This document shows positions 54,136 to 64,000 of a stretch of DNA of 64,000 nucleotides, piece after piece. Each line of letters starts with the position of its first letter. Position 1 is the first letter of the stretch. A program made the translations under genes and the position numbers. The stretch is from Thermothelomyces thermophilus ATCC 42464. Lineage: Eukaryota; Ascomycota; Sordariomycetes; Sordariales; Chaetomiaceae. Under the pieces are notes generated by a model. It ran no database searches and had not been told where the DNA came from. It worked only from the letters and a program-made list of their open reading frames with translations. Where the stretch lies: assembly GCF_000226095.1 (NCBI RefSeq), contig NC_016474.1:2914001-2978000 (forward strand). The letters run 5' to 3'.

Positions 54136-54138
54136 ACA
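54101..54138. repeat. (CAG)n trinucleotide repeat, intergenic
   Basis: About twelve CAG/CAA units follow TTCTAG. No coding context supports it as a polyglutamine tract. Confidence 0.9.
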
Positions 54139-54618
54139 AAAGGAGCTGACGATCGGACAAAGATAGCAAGGTGGGGCGAATCTTATTCGAGAGAGGGGCT
54201 TCGGATGAAATGGGCCCCGTCGGTCGGTCGGCTCTCTCTCCCATGTAACGTACTGCAAGGGTAGACTTGGGCCCCAGATCGTAATTCTCAACCCGCTCGA
54301 CTCGCGACCAGGAACAGTGACGGTTCAGCGACGGCTTGGCGAAATGGTTTCAGATGCGGTGTCGGCTGCACTGTATAATGTACGCCTGTGTGTACGGATT
54401 ACACTATAACTACTGTGAATGTACAAGTACAACCTGTATAGCGCAAAAATTACTATATAGTAAGACGAGATGGGTTAGATGCATTTGCTGTGTAAACTGC
54501 CAGCATCAATTGCCGGTAACAAATAACAAACATATCGATAGGGTGGGAACGAAAACCAACCCCAGCACACTTCACTGTCCGTCTCTTTTCCATGCCCGAA
54601 ATGAGTGCCAAACGAGCC

Positions 54619-54645
54619 AAAAAAAAAAAAAAAAAAAAAAAAAAA
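54619..54645. repeat. 27-nt poly(A) run
   Basis: Homopolymer, intergenic. Confidence 0.9.
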
Positions 54646-54713
54646 TTGTCCAACCTCCTGAGTGGCCATACTCTATAGGCTGCTGCTCGATGCTGCTGGG
54701 AAATTCTTGCGAA

Positions 54714-54770
54714 CCATGCCCATGCTCATGACCATGCCTGTGCCTCTGCCCGTGCCCGAGCCTGTGCGCC
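54714..54770. repeat. Degenerate hexanucleotide minisatellite
   Basis: A run of units close to CATGCC/TGTGCC/CCGTGC. The reverse strand could code alternating His-Gly-like residues, but there is no supporting gene structure. Confidence 0.7.
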
Positions 54771-56539
54771 TGGAACACAAACGACAAACGTAGATCGATA
54801 CCAGCAGTAGTGTCCTCCGCATCGAATGGATTAGCTGTAAGCACATACAGTAACAGTATGTACATGCACAACGGCCGGGCTAACCAGCGGCTCGGTCTAT
54901 ACCAAAGAACGCAGTAGTGCGTGTACTATACTGTACATACCAACCCGACTACGCTACACTAGGCCTAGCTAAGGTGCTTTATGTTATCGTAAGCTCTCCG
55001 TCCCGCGTTTCGGTCATTCTCCCGACTCCAGTTGGCTACCCGACGAAGCCTGCATCCGAGTGTGGAGTGCGCAATAAAGTGCGCCGCGATCGATCGACCG
55101 GGCTCATCGGCCGGACAATGCTGTGAGCAACGGCCAATGACGCTGTTTGAAATGAAACAACAGGCCGGGCCCTGGAGATCGAGAAGGGACGCATCCATCT
55201 GTGGCTTGGTTCACCCCACACACCTTCCCGACACGGGGCTTCTTCTTTCCATTCTAGTAACGGAGGGGAGGGGGGTTTCTTAAAACCCAGGCAAGGCGAG
55301 GCAGGCGGCAGGAGAAGCAAGAGATCAGGCGAATGAGATTCGGCATTCGCGCCAGGAGCCCACTGAATGGCGCAAGCTGAGGATGTGATTCCTGAGAAAC
55401 ATGGTCAAAAGCCAACAAGTTGCCGGCCTGTCCCTCATAATGGCAAGTCCAGCCAACGTTCAGTACAAGTACATACATACAGATTACCCGTTTCAATCAT
55501 AGCAGTTGCTGTTTGAAGTACGTCCGTATATATGAGAGCGCTCCGTACGGTGCTCAAGGGCTTCCCAATTCAACACTGGCAAAATCATGGAAGTCGGAGA
55601 TGAACCGCGCCTGTGGCCACTTCGTACTCGGCGAGAAAGGTAAGGAAGGCGAGGGCGGATTCCATCGCATCCCACACAACCGCAGCCTCGCGCGCCCTGT
55701 GATAGCTCTTGCCTCTTTTTAGCCGTGCCCCTTCCTGTCGCTGCACCCCGTTTTCTTGTGCCTGCCCTTCCCGCCCGCACCAATGACGCTGCCTTGTGCT
55801 ACACACACACACCACACCTACCCACCCACCCACACACACACACACACCATAAAAAAGTCCAGAACACAACGAACCAAGGGTCTCTCGCTCGGTTGCAAAG
55901 CGGCTCAAATCAGGGCCAATCTACGCCCCGGGGAAGAAGGGGGGGGGAAGGCTTATCATGCGACGGCCCTCCCTCATAAGCTGATCATAGGGGCACAGCT
56001 CGCACTTGGGAATGCGACGGGGTCGAGCTTTCGGGGCTCAAACCCCGATCGATGTAGGGAATAATACTAGTATATAGGTCCTAGACGTCTCAACACGGCA
56101 CTGATCATCATCATCATCATCTCATCATCATCCCGGGCTACCAACCGCGGGCGACGCGGGTTCCTTAATCCCCGTCAACCAAAGCCCCCGTTGCCGAACA
56201 TCGTTCTCTGATGCTTCTCGGTTCGGTTGTCCCCCCTTGCTATGCTTTTTGTCCGCGTCCACGTCGTTGACGACCGAGTCGGATATGGACGTCTTTGAGA
56301 GCTTTCACCGGTCTCGCTCTCTCTCTCTCTCTCTCGGCAGCATCTCTCTGCGAGGTTGAATGGGTACGAAAGAAGTCACTAAGGAACGTCTTGTAAGCGC
56401 ATACATACACGGACAACATAGTGTATGTACAAGCCACCTTCTTCTCAGGTATGTATAAACATCTGTGTGTATGTATTCTCACCAGGCTGTCCAGAAGGTG
56501 ATATGTGCGCAGCTAGCCCCAGAATGCCGGCCCCCTTCT

Positions 56540-56557
56540 CCCCCCCCCCCCCCCCCC
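56540..56557. repeat. 18-nt poly(C) run
   Basis: Homopolymer C, intergenic, unusual in length for this window. Confidence 0.9.
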
Positions 56558-57963
56558 GGCGGAAACACTGTCGCCCGTCTGGTCACTATCACACACCTGG
56601 TTGCAGAGCTGGAACCGTCCCTGCCCGTTGATGATCATTTATGCATTCTCTGAAATCACGCACGTGCCTCGTCGTTTCAATAACCTCCGCGACCGGGGGG
56701 CGAGGGAGGTAGGGCGGGAGTTACGGAAGTGAGGGCTAAAAAGTTCAGTTCAACAAAAGACACCATGAAAGCCTAGGCTGTTTCACACAGCGTCTCTTGG
56801 CCGAGGCCCCGAGGGACCTACCTCGCCCACCAACCGCCCAAGGAGATGGCTCACTTGTAGTGATGGGCCTCTCTCTGCTCTAGTAAAAAGGTCTGAGTCG
56901 CATCTCATTGGCAAAAGACGCATCACATCTCTGCCCCGAGCTCAGTTTCATGTCTGAGCCGTCATGTAGGGTCATCCTTCGGGGTATGAAGCATATCTAC
57001 GGACATATATATATGTATATGTACGGGAAGGACATGCATGCAACCATGATGCCGACACAAAGCACATGGAACAATGGCAGCAGCAACTTCACCAAGTCTC
57101 AGGTACGCAAAACAATAGTCACTTTTTGTTGCCTCATATGCACCCCGCTCCATCCCCCCCCTTTTAATATCTCCCCCCTTTCCTGCCCAGAACGGACTAC
57201 CATATCGACATCACCACCTCGTTTCTACCATCCCTTCCTAGTATTCCCTGTATCCCCCCTTAAACAGTGGCCATCACGAGAAACCAATTAGCTCTTTCTG
57301 TGCATGCAAGCCCTCTTCCTCTAGTTCAATTATCTCCAAGTCGTGAGAACTCATCTCCCTCCCATCTCATGGTCGTCATGCTTTGTAGGAAACCCCAATG
57401 CACTCTATCAAAGACACTCATGCAAGCATACCAGTAATGAAATGAGGATGAAGGTAAATGACGGGTGTGTGAGTGGGTAGGGAGGTTGTGTAGACAGAGC
57501 GGGGACGCATCGATGAACGGCTGGAACACAGAACAAGTCCAAAGGAAAGCAAGGGCATACCAATTACAGGAGAACACCAAGCCCTTTTTCCTGTGTAGAA
57601 CCGATGATCATCATGATTCCAGCCTTCTCCCCCACCAACCTCCCTCGCCAATACATCACAACGCATCCCTATGTTTTTGTTCTATGCTTCCGCTCAGTGA
57701 GCAAGCAATGTCCAGAGAAGGAAGGACAAAAAATGCCGGTACAACAGGAAAAAAAAAGGAAAAAAAAAAAGGTAAACAGCAACCAAGACGCCTCATAATC
57801 GAAGACGACCCCATCCACTGCCATCCTTCAGCGCCCGCTTGCCGGGCATGATCAGGCTCCCAATCCGTTCGTAGCACGCCACTCCGGAGTCATCAGCCTC
57901 CTTCGTAGGCGTAGCTAGGTCGCCATTCAAAGGTCGCCTATGGGGAGATGTCGCCTTGCCGCT

Positions 57964-60900
57964 CTAAGCGGGCGACTTACCCTCCGGCGCAGCAGCAGCA
58001 GTAGCAGCAGCAGCCGCCGTCGTTTGGTCTTCCATCTCCGGATCGTCGACATGGATCTCGGCAACCTTGTCGCTCGCCTGATCGTCTTCGATCACGCCGA
58101 GATCACCCACAGGAGGGACTTTGTGGACCTCTCCATCGACCCACGCCTGCTCGGCAAGCTTGCCGATCAACTCTTGGTCCGCTGCCGACGGCGGCGGCGG
58201 GATGCCGTACTCGTCGTCGCCCACAAACCCGACAACCGGCGCTGTCGGCTCGGGCGGGCCAACATAGTCGGCTTCGGGATCCCGCGAGAGCAGGTGCTCC
58301 ATCCCCGAAGCATCGTCGAACACGTCGGTCATGTCGCCTTGGACCGACGATCCGTCATTCTGCGCAATGTCGCTGGCAATGTCGTCGCCACCGCCAACCT
58401 CGGAACCGGGCTTGCTGCCCTCGACGAGATTGCCGAAACTCCAACTGGTAGGCCCAATGATGGAGGTCATGCCCGCCATACCCGCGGTGTCGTAGTCTGA
58501 CAGGCCGATCCCTTCATCCTCGCCGTCACCCTCAATGCTGTTGTGCAGAGTGTCCTGGTTACTCCAGGTCGTACCCATGTCGGCGTCGTCGTCGTTGTTG
58601 CCGCCCCGGTACGACGGCCGCTCCGACGCAGCACGTCTACCACTATTATCCCAACCACGACTTTCCCGAAGGAGAGCTGGACCGGCTCCGGTCAAAGCGC
58701 TCGGCGATCCACGCTGGGAGGAGCCTTGGCCGAGACGCTCGCCTTCCCCCGAATCCGACGCGTCATCACGGAGGGCGGACTGGTTGAAACGGTCGGAGAT
58801 CTCCTGGAACCTGGGACCGCCCAAGGGGACCTTGGAGCGGCGACGGTAGAACAGGAGATACGCTGCCGAGGTAACCACGCGAGAGGTGTCTTTCTGTTTA
58901 CTGACCGAAGAATCTGGAGAGAAGAAACGGGTGCGTGTTAGCGGCAAAGCGCGAACCCCCATGGGAATTGGCATGCAGAAGAAAAGGTGACCTCACCATT
59001 GTACTCGTACCACTCGCCGTCGATAAAATTCTTGGCAAAGGCCGTGTAGTGGCCGCCGCCTAGGCCGCCCCAATGGTCGTCCACGGCGATCAAGTCGAAA
59101 ACTTCCTCCTTTCCCTCCTCTTTATTGATGACGCGCTTTGTGAGATCGAGACCCTCCACGGGGAAGTCGACGAGAATGTCCAGCTTGTCCCGCCTCCACC
59201 CGCTAGAACTGAAACGCTTGAGGTGGACAATGAGGATATCCGGTGTCTTCCAGAGGTCGAACTTCTTGCTCGCACGGCGATGCTCCTTGCAGCGAGGACA
59301 GTACCACGTGTCCTGTTCCGAGAGAATCTCTTCCTTCTCGAACTCGTCCAGGCAGTCGTCGAGGGCGATACCATGCTTCTTACGCAACTGCCGCGCTTTC
59401 TGCTTTGCCTGCAGGCCGGGGTCTTCCAACGTCGGAACCTTGAGATACGTTTTCATACCCCGCATCTCATCGGGCGTTGCGCCACCGAAGACGAGGTCAA
59501 AGGCAGCCTCGCTCCACTCGACTACGATACCCTCGCCCAGGCCGACCAGAGCGCCCGTGGGAAGGGACTCTTCGGGCATCTCGACGGCCGCCGGCTGCGC
59601 CGCCGGCTGCTTGCCGCGGGAAAGTCGATTTTGCTTGTTGAAACGGCCCTTACCCTTTCCGTAAGTCTTGTGCTTCCCACCTCTCTTGCGGCCGTTAAAT
59701 TGATTGCCTGGCCGTGAGTGGAAGTTCTGGAAAGCGATAGGCACACACAGCGCTGTCAGTCGAGTTGCGATCCGGCCTTCCTTCCGGGGTAGGGACTCGC
59801 ACGTACCTTGTGCCTCGTGAACTCCGAGTCCTCGTCGCTAGACTCCTCGGCCATGCGAGTGACAACAGTGGCCGGCAGTCTACCGGATCCCTCGCTGCCA
59901 CTCTCGTCGGAACCATCCAGGGTTGCGGGGCTCTGCATCTCGATGTCCGAGGCGGCCACCCTAGGCAGCCTGGAGCTCAGCCGCGGCAAAACGCCTTCAT
60001 CCGTAGTGGAAGTCCAGCCGGTGGGGACGGTTGTGCCCGACTCGTAGAAGTAGCTCATGTCAAACAGATTTTGCAGCTCGGGATCCAAGAACTCGACAGG
60101 GTTAACCCACTTGGGCCGCCTCTTATTGAAACGTTTCAGAACCTTTGGTGTCCTGGGAACAGGGTCAGCAACCTTGGCTCGGTCGATATACAGGGGCTTG
60201 GCGTAAAAGACTTACTCTTCGACGGGCGTAGCGGCGGAGGTGTTGTTACGCGCATCAGAGGCGTCACGCATAGTAACGTCGACCATGTCGTCCTCTCCTT
60301 CCACCGACTTGGCAACGACCTTGGAATCGCCCGCGGAATCTGCATCGGACACAGTCGTGTTCACCATCTCCGAGTCCGTGCCCTCGGCCACATCCGTGTC
60401 CTCGGGAGCCGACAGCTTGGACCAAGTCGTGAAGGTGGCGACCTTCTCCAGGATCTTGCGGCGGATGGCCTCCAAGTCACGCGCCTCCTCCGGCGTTAGG
60501 ACGATGAAGTGCGGCGGAGGAAGGGCGGTGTCGCTCTTGCGCACATAACGCTTCCTGGCCGAAGGATCCGAGGGATCGATGCGGTGCAGGACTGGGACGA
60601 GCATGCGCTCCAGTCGGGGATCCTCGACCGGAGAGGAATCGTCCTCGTCTTGCGACGGTGACGCCAGCCGGCCGTTGAGCGCCAGCTGTTTCTTGGGGCC
60701 GTAAACATTAGTAGGGGCTGCCTCGATCTCGTGCACGACGGCGACATCGCTCGACTGGATCTCGTCAGAGACTGCGGACCCGTCATCGTAGAACTTGAAG
60801 AACTTGGAGTGAAACTCTTCGCCCGCAAAGAGGCGCTCAGCGGGCACCCCGACCCGCACGGCAATGTACTGCTTCAGAGCCCTGATACTACTGTTCTTGT

Positions 60901-63385
60901 CGAGGTCGACAACAATCTCGACGGGCACATCGTTTAGGGGAAAGAACTTGACGCTACGAGACCAGACATTGGCCACCGGAAGCGGTAGGGTAAGGTTGTT
61001 GAAAGGGTCAAAAGTGATGCTGACTTTGTCACAGACGGGACACACCAGGGTAGACTTGTACATGCCGGTGAAGAGATCGGCAATGACCGAGTCGTCTCTC
61101 TTCTTGGTGATGTCCCAGACCTTGGCTGCCATCTCGCGGACCGCCTCCGGATTGTTGATCATATCGTCTGTGGAGTCGGGCTTCTCGATGTAGGGCTTCT
61201 TCTTGATGCGGTTCAAGTCCTCTTGAAGCCCGTCGAGGAGAAAACCGAGGAACTCCTGAGAGTCCTGCTGGCCGTATCCGGAAAAGGCCGACGCATACCG
61301 CCCGATGACAGCTTTGAAATGGCGTGGGGCGATGGAGCCGGGAGCAGGGTCCCTGTAGATCTCCTCCAGCAGGCGCCCATAGGCGGCAGCAACCTCGCCA
61401 TTGTGAGAGAGCGGGTTGTCCGGGTTGATCTCCTTCTGCGCTTCGTGTGTGAGGAAGTATTTTGTGAGCTCTTCGACGCTCCGCACACATTGCAGCGCCG
61501 AGTTCATGTAGCACGTGTTGCCCAGATTCTGCAAACCGACGCAGCCCAAGGTGCGCCCTGGCTTTTGCTGCGCCCGGCCCCTTGTGAGGGCCCCCTGAGG
61601 TGCGGGACTGCTGCGTCCGCTGGCATTACCGCGTTGCGCCACGAGGCCTGTCGAGCTGCTTCGGGCCGCTAGAGCTCTATCCTTGACGGTGCCGCCTCGA
61701 TAGTTGGAGACGAAGGCGTCACGATCAATCTGCTCATCCAGAACAAGCGTCTGGTCAACAGCAAGGCCTACTAACGCCAGGTTCTTCCTTCCGTTGTAGT
61801 TAGGATTAGTAGTGGTGTCCTCGCTGTCAACCAGGCCGCGTTCGACGTCCTTCTCCAGGGTCAAGAACGTTGCCACGTCGACAAGCATTTCGGGCCAGGC
61901 GCCGGGGGTAGATGGAGCCTGAGTGAGAACTCCGTGACCACGGCCGGGTGAATCTGGCGGCGTCTTGATCCCCGACGGCTCCGAGGTGGGCTCTGTGGCT
62001 GGAATGGTCTGGAGCAGCCTCCACACGCGAACTTTCCTGTCGGGAGCCACGCCAACAAGCTTCTTGGCCTGCTTCAAGAATTTGTGGTAACTAGAGGATG
62101 TGCTTTGGACTATGACGGGGGGCGCAGGCTTCTTGAGCTTGACTTCCTGTTCAATCGGAATGGGACTGTTCGCAGACCACATCCGGTGGATGGTGAACAC
62201 CGGAGGATGGAACTCGAACTGAATGGTCGGGATGCTCACGGAGTCTGGTGCCGTGTTGTGTGCGACCCGGACAATGGGCGACTGGCCGGCAGCCAAGCCG
62301 TACCACGAAAGGAGGAGATCCCACGCGTCCTTTGGAAAGAGCTCGAAATCCTCAATGCCCGTGCCGGGTTTCAGCTTGACGCAGCGCTCGCCGGTGGAGT
62401 CTGTGAAGATGGCTTGGATGATATCCGAGTTGTCGACCGGCCCGGGTGACCCGTCTGAGGATTCCTTGCTGGCGTGCTTTGCATCCGAACGACATGCCTG
62501 AGCTTTGGCGAGCCATTTCCGAGACACGAGATATGCCTCGTCGCCCTCCTTCACGGGGGTCTCAGCAAAGGCCTGCACGAGGGTCTCGATCGTCTTGATT
62601 TGTTGGTCGAGCGGCGGGATGTCTGTCCTCACACAGTCAGCGCAAGATGGTAAGCGAGAATGTCGCGGCGGTGGAGGCGGAGGCGGAGGCGGTGGCGGCG
62701 TGGCATTACCATTTCGTAAGGGCAGCTCTGCCTGTTTGTCGGGCGGAGGATTTTCTGGGGCCTCAGTCTCCTCCTGGTTGCCCTGCTCTTCTTTCGGCCC
62801 ATCTGCCGTTTCTGTCCTTTGAGATTCCGTGATTGTGAGCATATCCACGTCCTCCCTCCCTTCCGCAACGTTCTGCTCTGGTTCCATGCTGGGTGCTCGG
62901 CGCTTGAGGGGAGAGGAGGACCGATGGGGAGAATCGGCGGCACCCCCCATTAGAGCTCGGCGGACGTATTGGTGAACGGGCGACTGATCCCTTGCCGGTC
63001 CGTGTCCGTGTTCCGGCAGCTGCAAGGTCGAGCCGTCGACGAGGTCGGGATCCCGGTCGAGCTCGGTCGACAGGTCGGCCGAGCCAGCACAGGGAGAGCT
63101 CGCGGCGGAAGACGGGGAATCGGCAATGGAGGCGCCCTGGCTTTGAAGGCGGGGCGGCACACCGGACGGAGGCAGCGAGTCGGCACGGGGCAAGGCAGAA
63201 GGCGTGCTCAGGCCAGAGACGGAGGCGGCAGAGAAGGAGAAGGCGGGATCGGTGTCTACTTCGGTGGAGGGCAGCACCAAGTCCTCGGGCTTGTTGTGCT
63301 CCCTGGTCGACTGGCGGGTAATCCTCCGTTTCTTTAGGGAAGACGTGGTGAAAGGCGAGCTGCCCCGTGCAGCTCGAGGAATGGC
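57964..63385 (-). CDS. ubp12: Ubiquitin-specific protease with DUSP domain (Ubp12/USP4-15 type), N-terminus unresolved
   Basis: A cysteine protease that removes ubiquitin from proteins. Minus-strand exons end or begin at: ..60216, 60152-59807, 59726-58997, 58913-57964. From the first in-frame ATG (62950) the protein is 1586 aa, but coding-like sequence continues upstream (KKRRITRQSTREHNKPEDLV, near 63300-63340). The frame stays open to 63385 with no ATG, so an upstream start exon is likely and I could not find it. Parts in order: Ser/Pro-rich N-terminus; DUSP domain (YLVSRKWLAKAQACRSDAKH, FELFPKDAWDLLLSWYGL); Cys box GLQNLGNTCYMNSALQC; QQDSQEFLGFLLDGLQEDL; a CPVC finger half; a long acidic insert; the second finger half CPRC; ILIVHLKRFSSSGW; His box LGGGHYTAFAKNF; a disordered acidic tail. 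62623-62709 may be an 87-nt in-frame intron covering the poly-Pro run. Confidence 0.93.
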
Positions 63386-64000
63386 TTAGTCGCTTAGGTC
63401 TGGTGGTGGGCGGGGAAGCGCACGCAAGGTGGGCGGCGAAGACGGCGGAAGAAGTGGCCAGGTGCTGGTGTTCGTTGGGGAAACCAGGCACTGGCACAAG
63501 CGAGCTGGCAGTGACGGCAGTCACGGAGGGGGGCACTAAGCCGAGCGGATTAAAGTCTGGGTGTAAGAGAAGCCTGTGCGGTGCATTCGTCGAACCAGGA
63601 CCAACAAACAGACCCGCGGTCAGAGGCGAGCGGCGAAGCACGGCGTCAGCATGCGCAGGCGCCGTTCCTCGCTATCTCGAAAGGACACCAGATTTACTGG
63701 CGATGTTCGAGTGTTCCCTTGAAAGAGTGTGACACGCAGCTCTTTAGGAAGGGGAGCTCGTGCGACGCAAGCACGCGGCTAGAGCAAAAACTGTTTGTTG
63801 CACGTTTCTAAAACTCTCTAGTTACTGCGTCAAGGTTCCTTTTTTTCGATCCGGGATGGGAAAGAGAAGTCCGTGCTAGCAACACCGCTTCTACACGGTG
63901 CTGGTTAGGTAATCTTTAGGCTCTCGGTGGGTATGCTGCTGGGCATCAGAACCATATTTGCTCCTTGCAAAGGCACCGATGAGACCGTCTGAGCTCGTTT
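63386..64000. other. Upstream region of the deubiquitinase gene (window edge)
   Basis: Probably holds the missing start exon and the promoter of the minus-strand deubiquitinase. ATGs on that strand near 63652 and 63575 run into stops quickly and no clean donor follows them. Confidence 0.4.

Larger units (their letters stand above)
52188..57963. other. 5.8-kb gene-free, repeat-rich interval upstream of the phosphodiesterase
   Basis: The interval lies between the 5' end of the phosphodiesterase and the 3' end of the deubiquitinase. I find no conserved protein. It is dense in simple repeats: T run 53301-53324, mixed CA/CG 53465-53500, CAG 54101-54138, A run 54619-54645, CA near 55800-55848, ATC near 56106-56130, CT 56317-56335, C run 56540-56557. 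Dispersed-motif copies are at 53436-53444, 54393-54401 and 55541-55550. Two nearby short inverted words (ACTAGTA) lie around 53980-54017. Confidence 0.6.

Noticed and set aside
54101-54138. CAG tract as a polyglutamine-coding exon
   Set aside because: Flanking frames close quickly and nothing around it looks like protein; treated as an intergenic microsatellite.
55985-56060. Possible tRNA or small hairpin RNA (GGGGCTCAAACCCC)
   Set aside because: The pairing is only a short stem; the rest of a cloverleaf is missing.
62763-63641. Overlapping alternative-frame open reading frame at the 5' end of the deubiquitinase
   Set aside because: It starts without ATG, is Arg/Pro/Ser-rich and lies in a different frame of the same strand over clear deubiquitinase coding sequence.

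Overview
This window is nuclear DNA from a filamentous ascomycete, most likely a member of the Sordariales. The evidence is short introns (about 50-120 nt, with GTRNGT-like donors and CTRAY branch points), GC-rich third codon positions, several kilobases of intergenic DNA between genes, and gene families with typical Sordariomycete sequences (G-beta, RanBP1, Ste50, pdeH-type phosphodiesterase). Placement in or near Chaetomiaceae is a guess from overall protein flavour. There is no rRNA, no convincing tRNA, no CRISPR and no autonomous transposon.

Layout: a heterotrimeric G-protein beta subunit gene (1.4-2.8 kb, +) is followed after 3.7 kb by a phosducin-like gene (+), whose family chaperones or regulates G-beta-gamma. 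Next come a large single-exon membrane protein of unknown function (9.1-11.8 kb, +), a 360-bp non-autonomous terminal-inverted-repeat element (12.55-12.91 kb), a RanBP1 gene (+), a YEATS-domain Taf14 gene (+), and an Aro80-like zinc-cluster regulator (+) facing an acetoacetyl-CoA synthetase gene (-). LCB2 of serine palmitoyltransferase (+) is divergent from the synthetase. A DUF4211 acidic nuclear-type protein (+) faces a Ste50 adaptor gene (-). A conserved unknown protein (38.8-40.4 kb, -) is divergent from ribosomal protein S18 (+), which runs tail-to-tail with SDO1/SBDS (-). SDO1 is divergent from vacuolar carboxypeptidase Y (+), which faces a high-affinity cAMP phosphodiesterase (-). After a 5.8 kb gene-free, microsatellite-rich stretch, a very large DUSP-USP deubiquitinase (-) fills the right end.

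Functionally the window is rich in signalling genes: G-beta, phosducin-like, Ste50 (MAPK adaptor) and cAMP phosphodiesterase all belong to linked pathways, though they need not be a true cluster. RPS18 and SDO1 are both ribosome genes.

The least explained structure is a family of short palindromic or half-palindromic sequences with the cores TACTCCGTACGGAGTA and GTAATCCGTAC. They occur about twenty times, only in intergenic DNA in what I could read. Two 18-bp perfect palindromes lie upstream of the G-beta gene and a 16-bp-arm hairpin lies between SDO1 and carboxypeptidase Y. A second theme is several stop-free introns whose length is a multiple of three (63, 63, 63, 69 and probably 87 nt), which naive gene calling would translate. 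All splice sites below were placed by eye from frame, consensus and family similarity.
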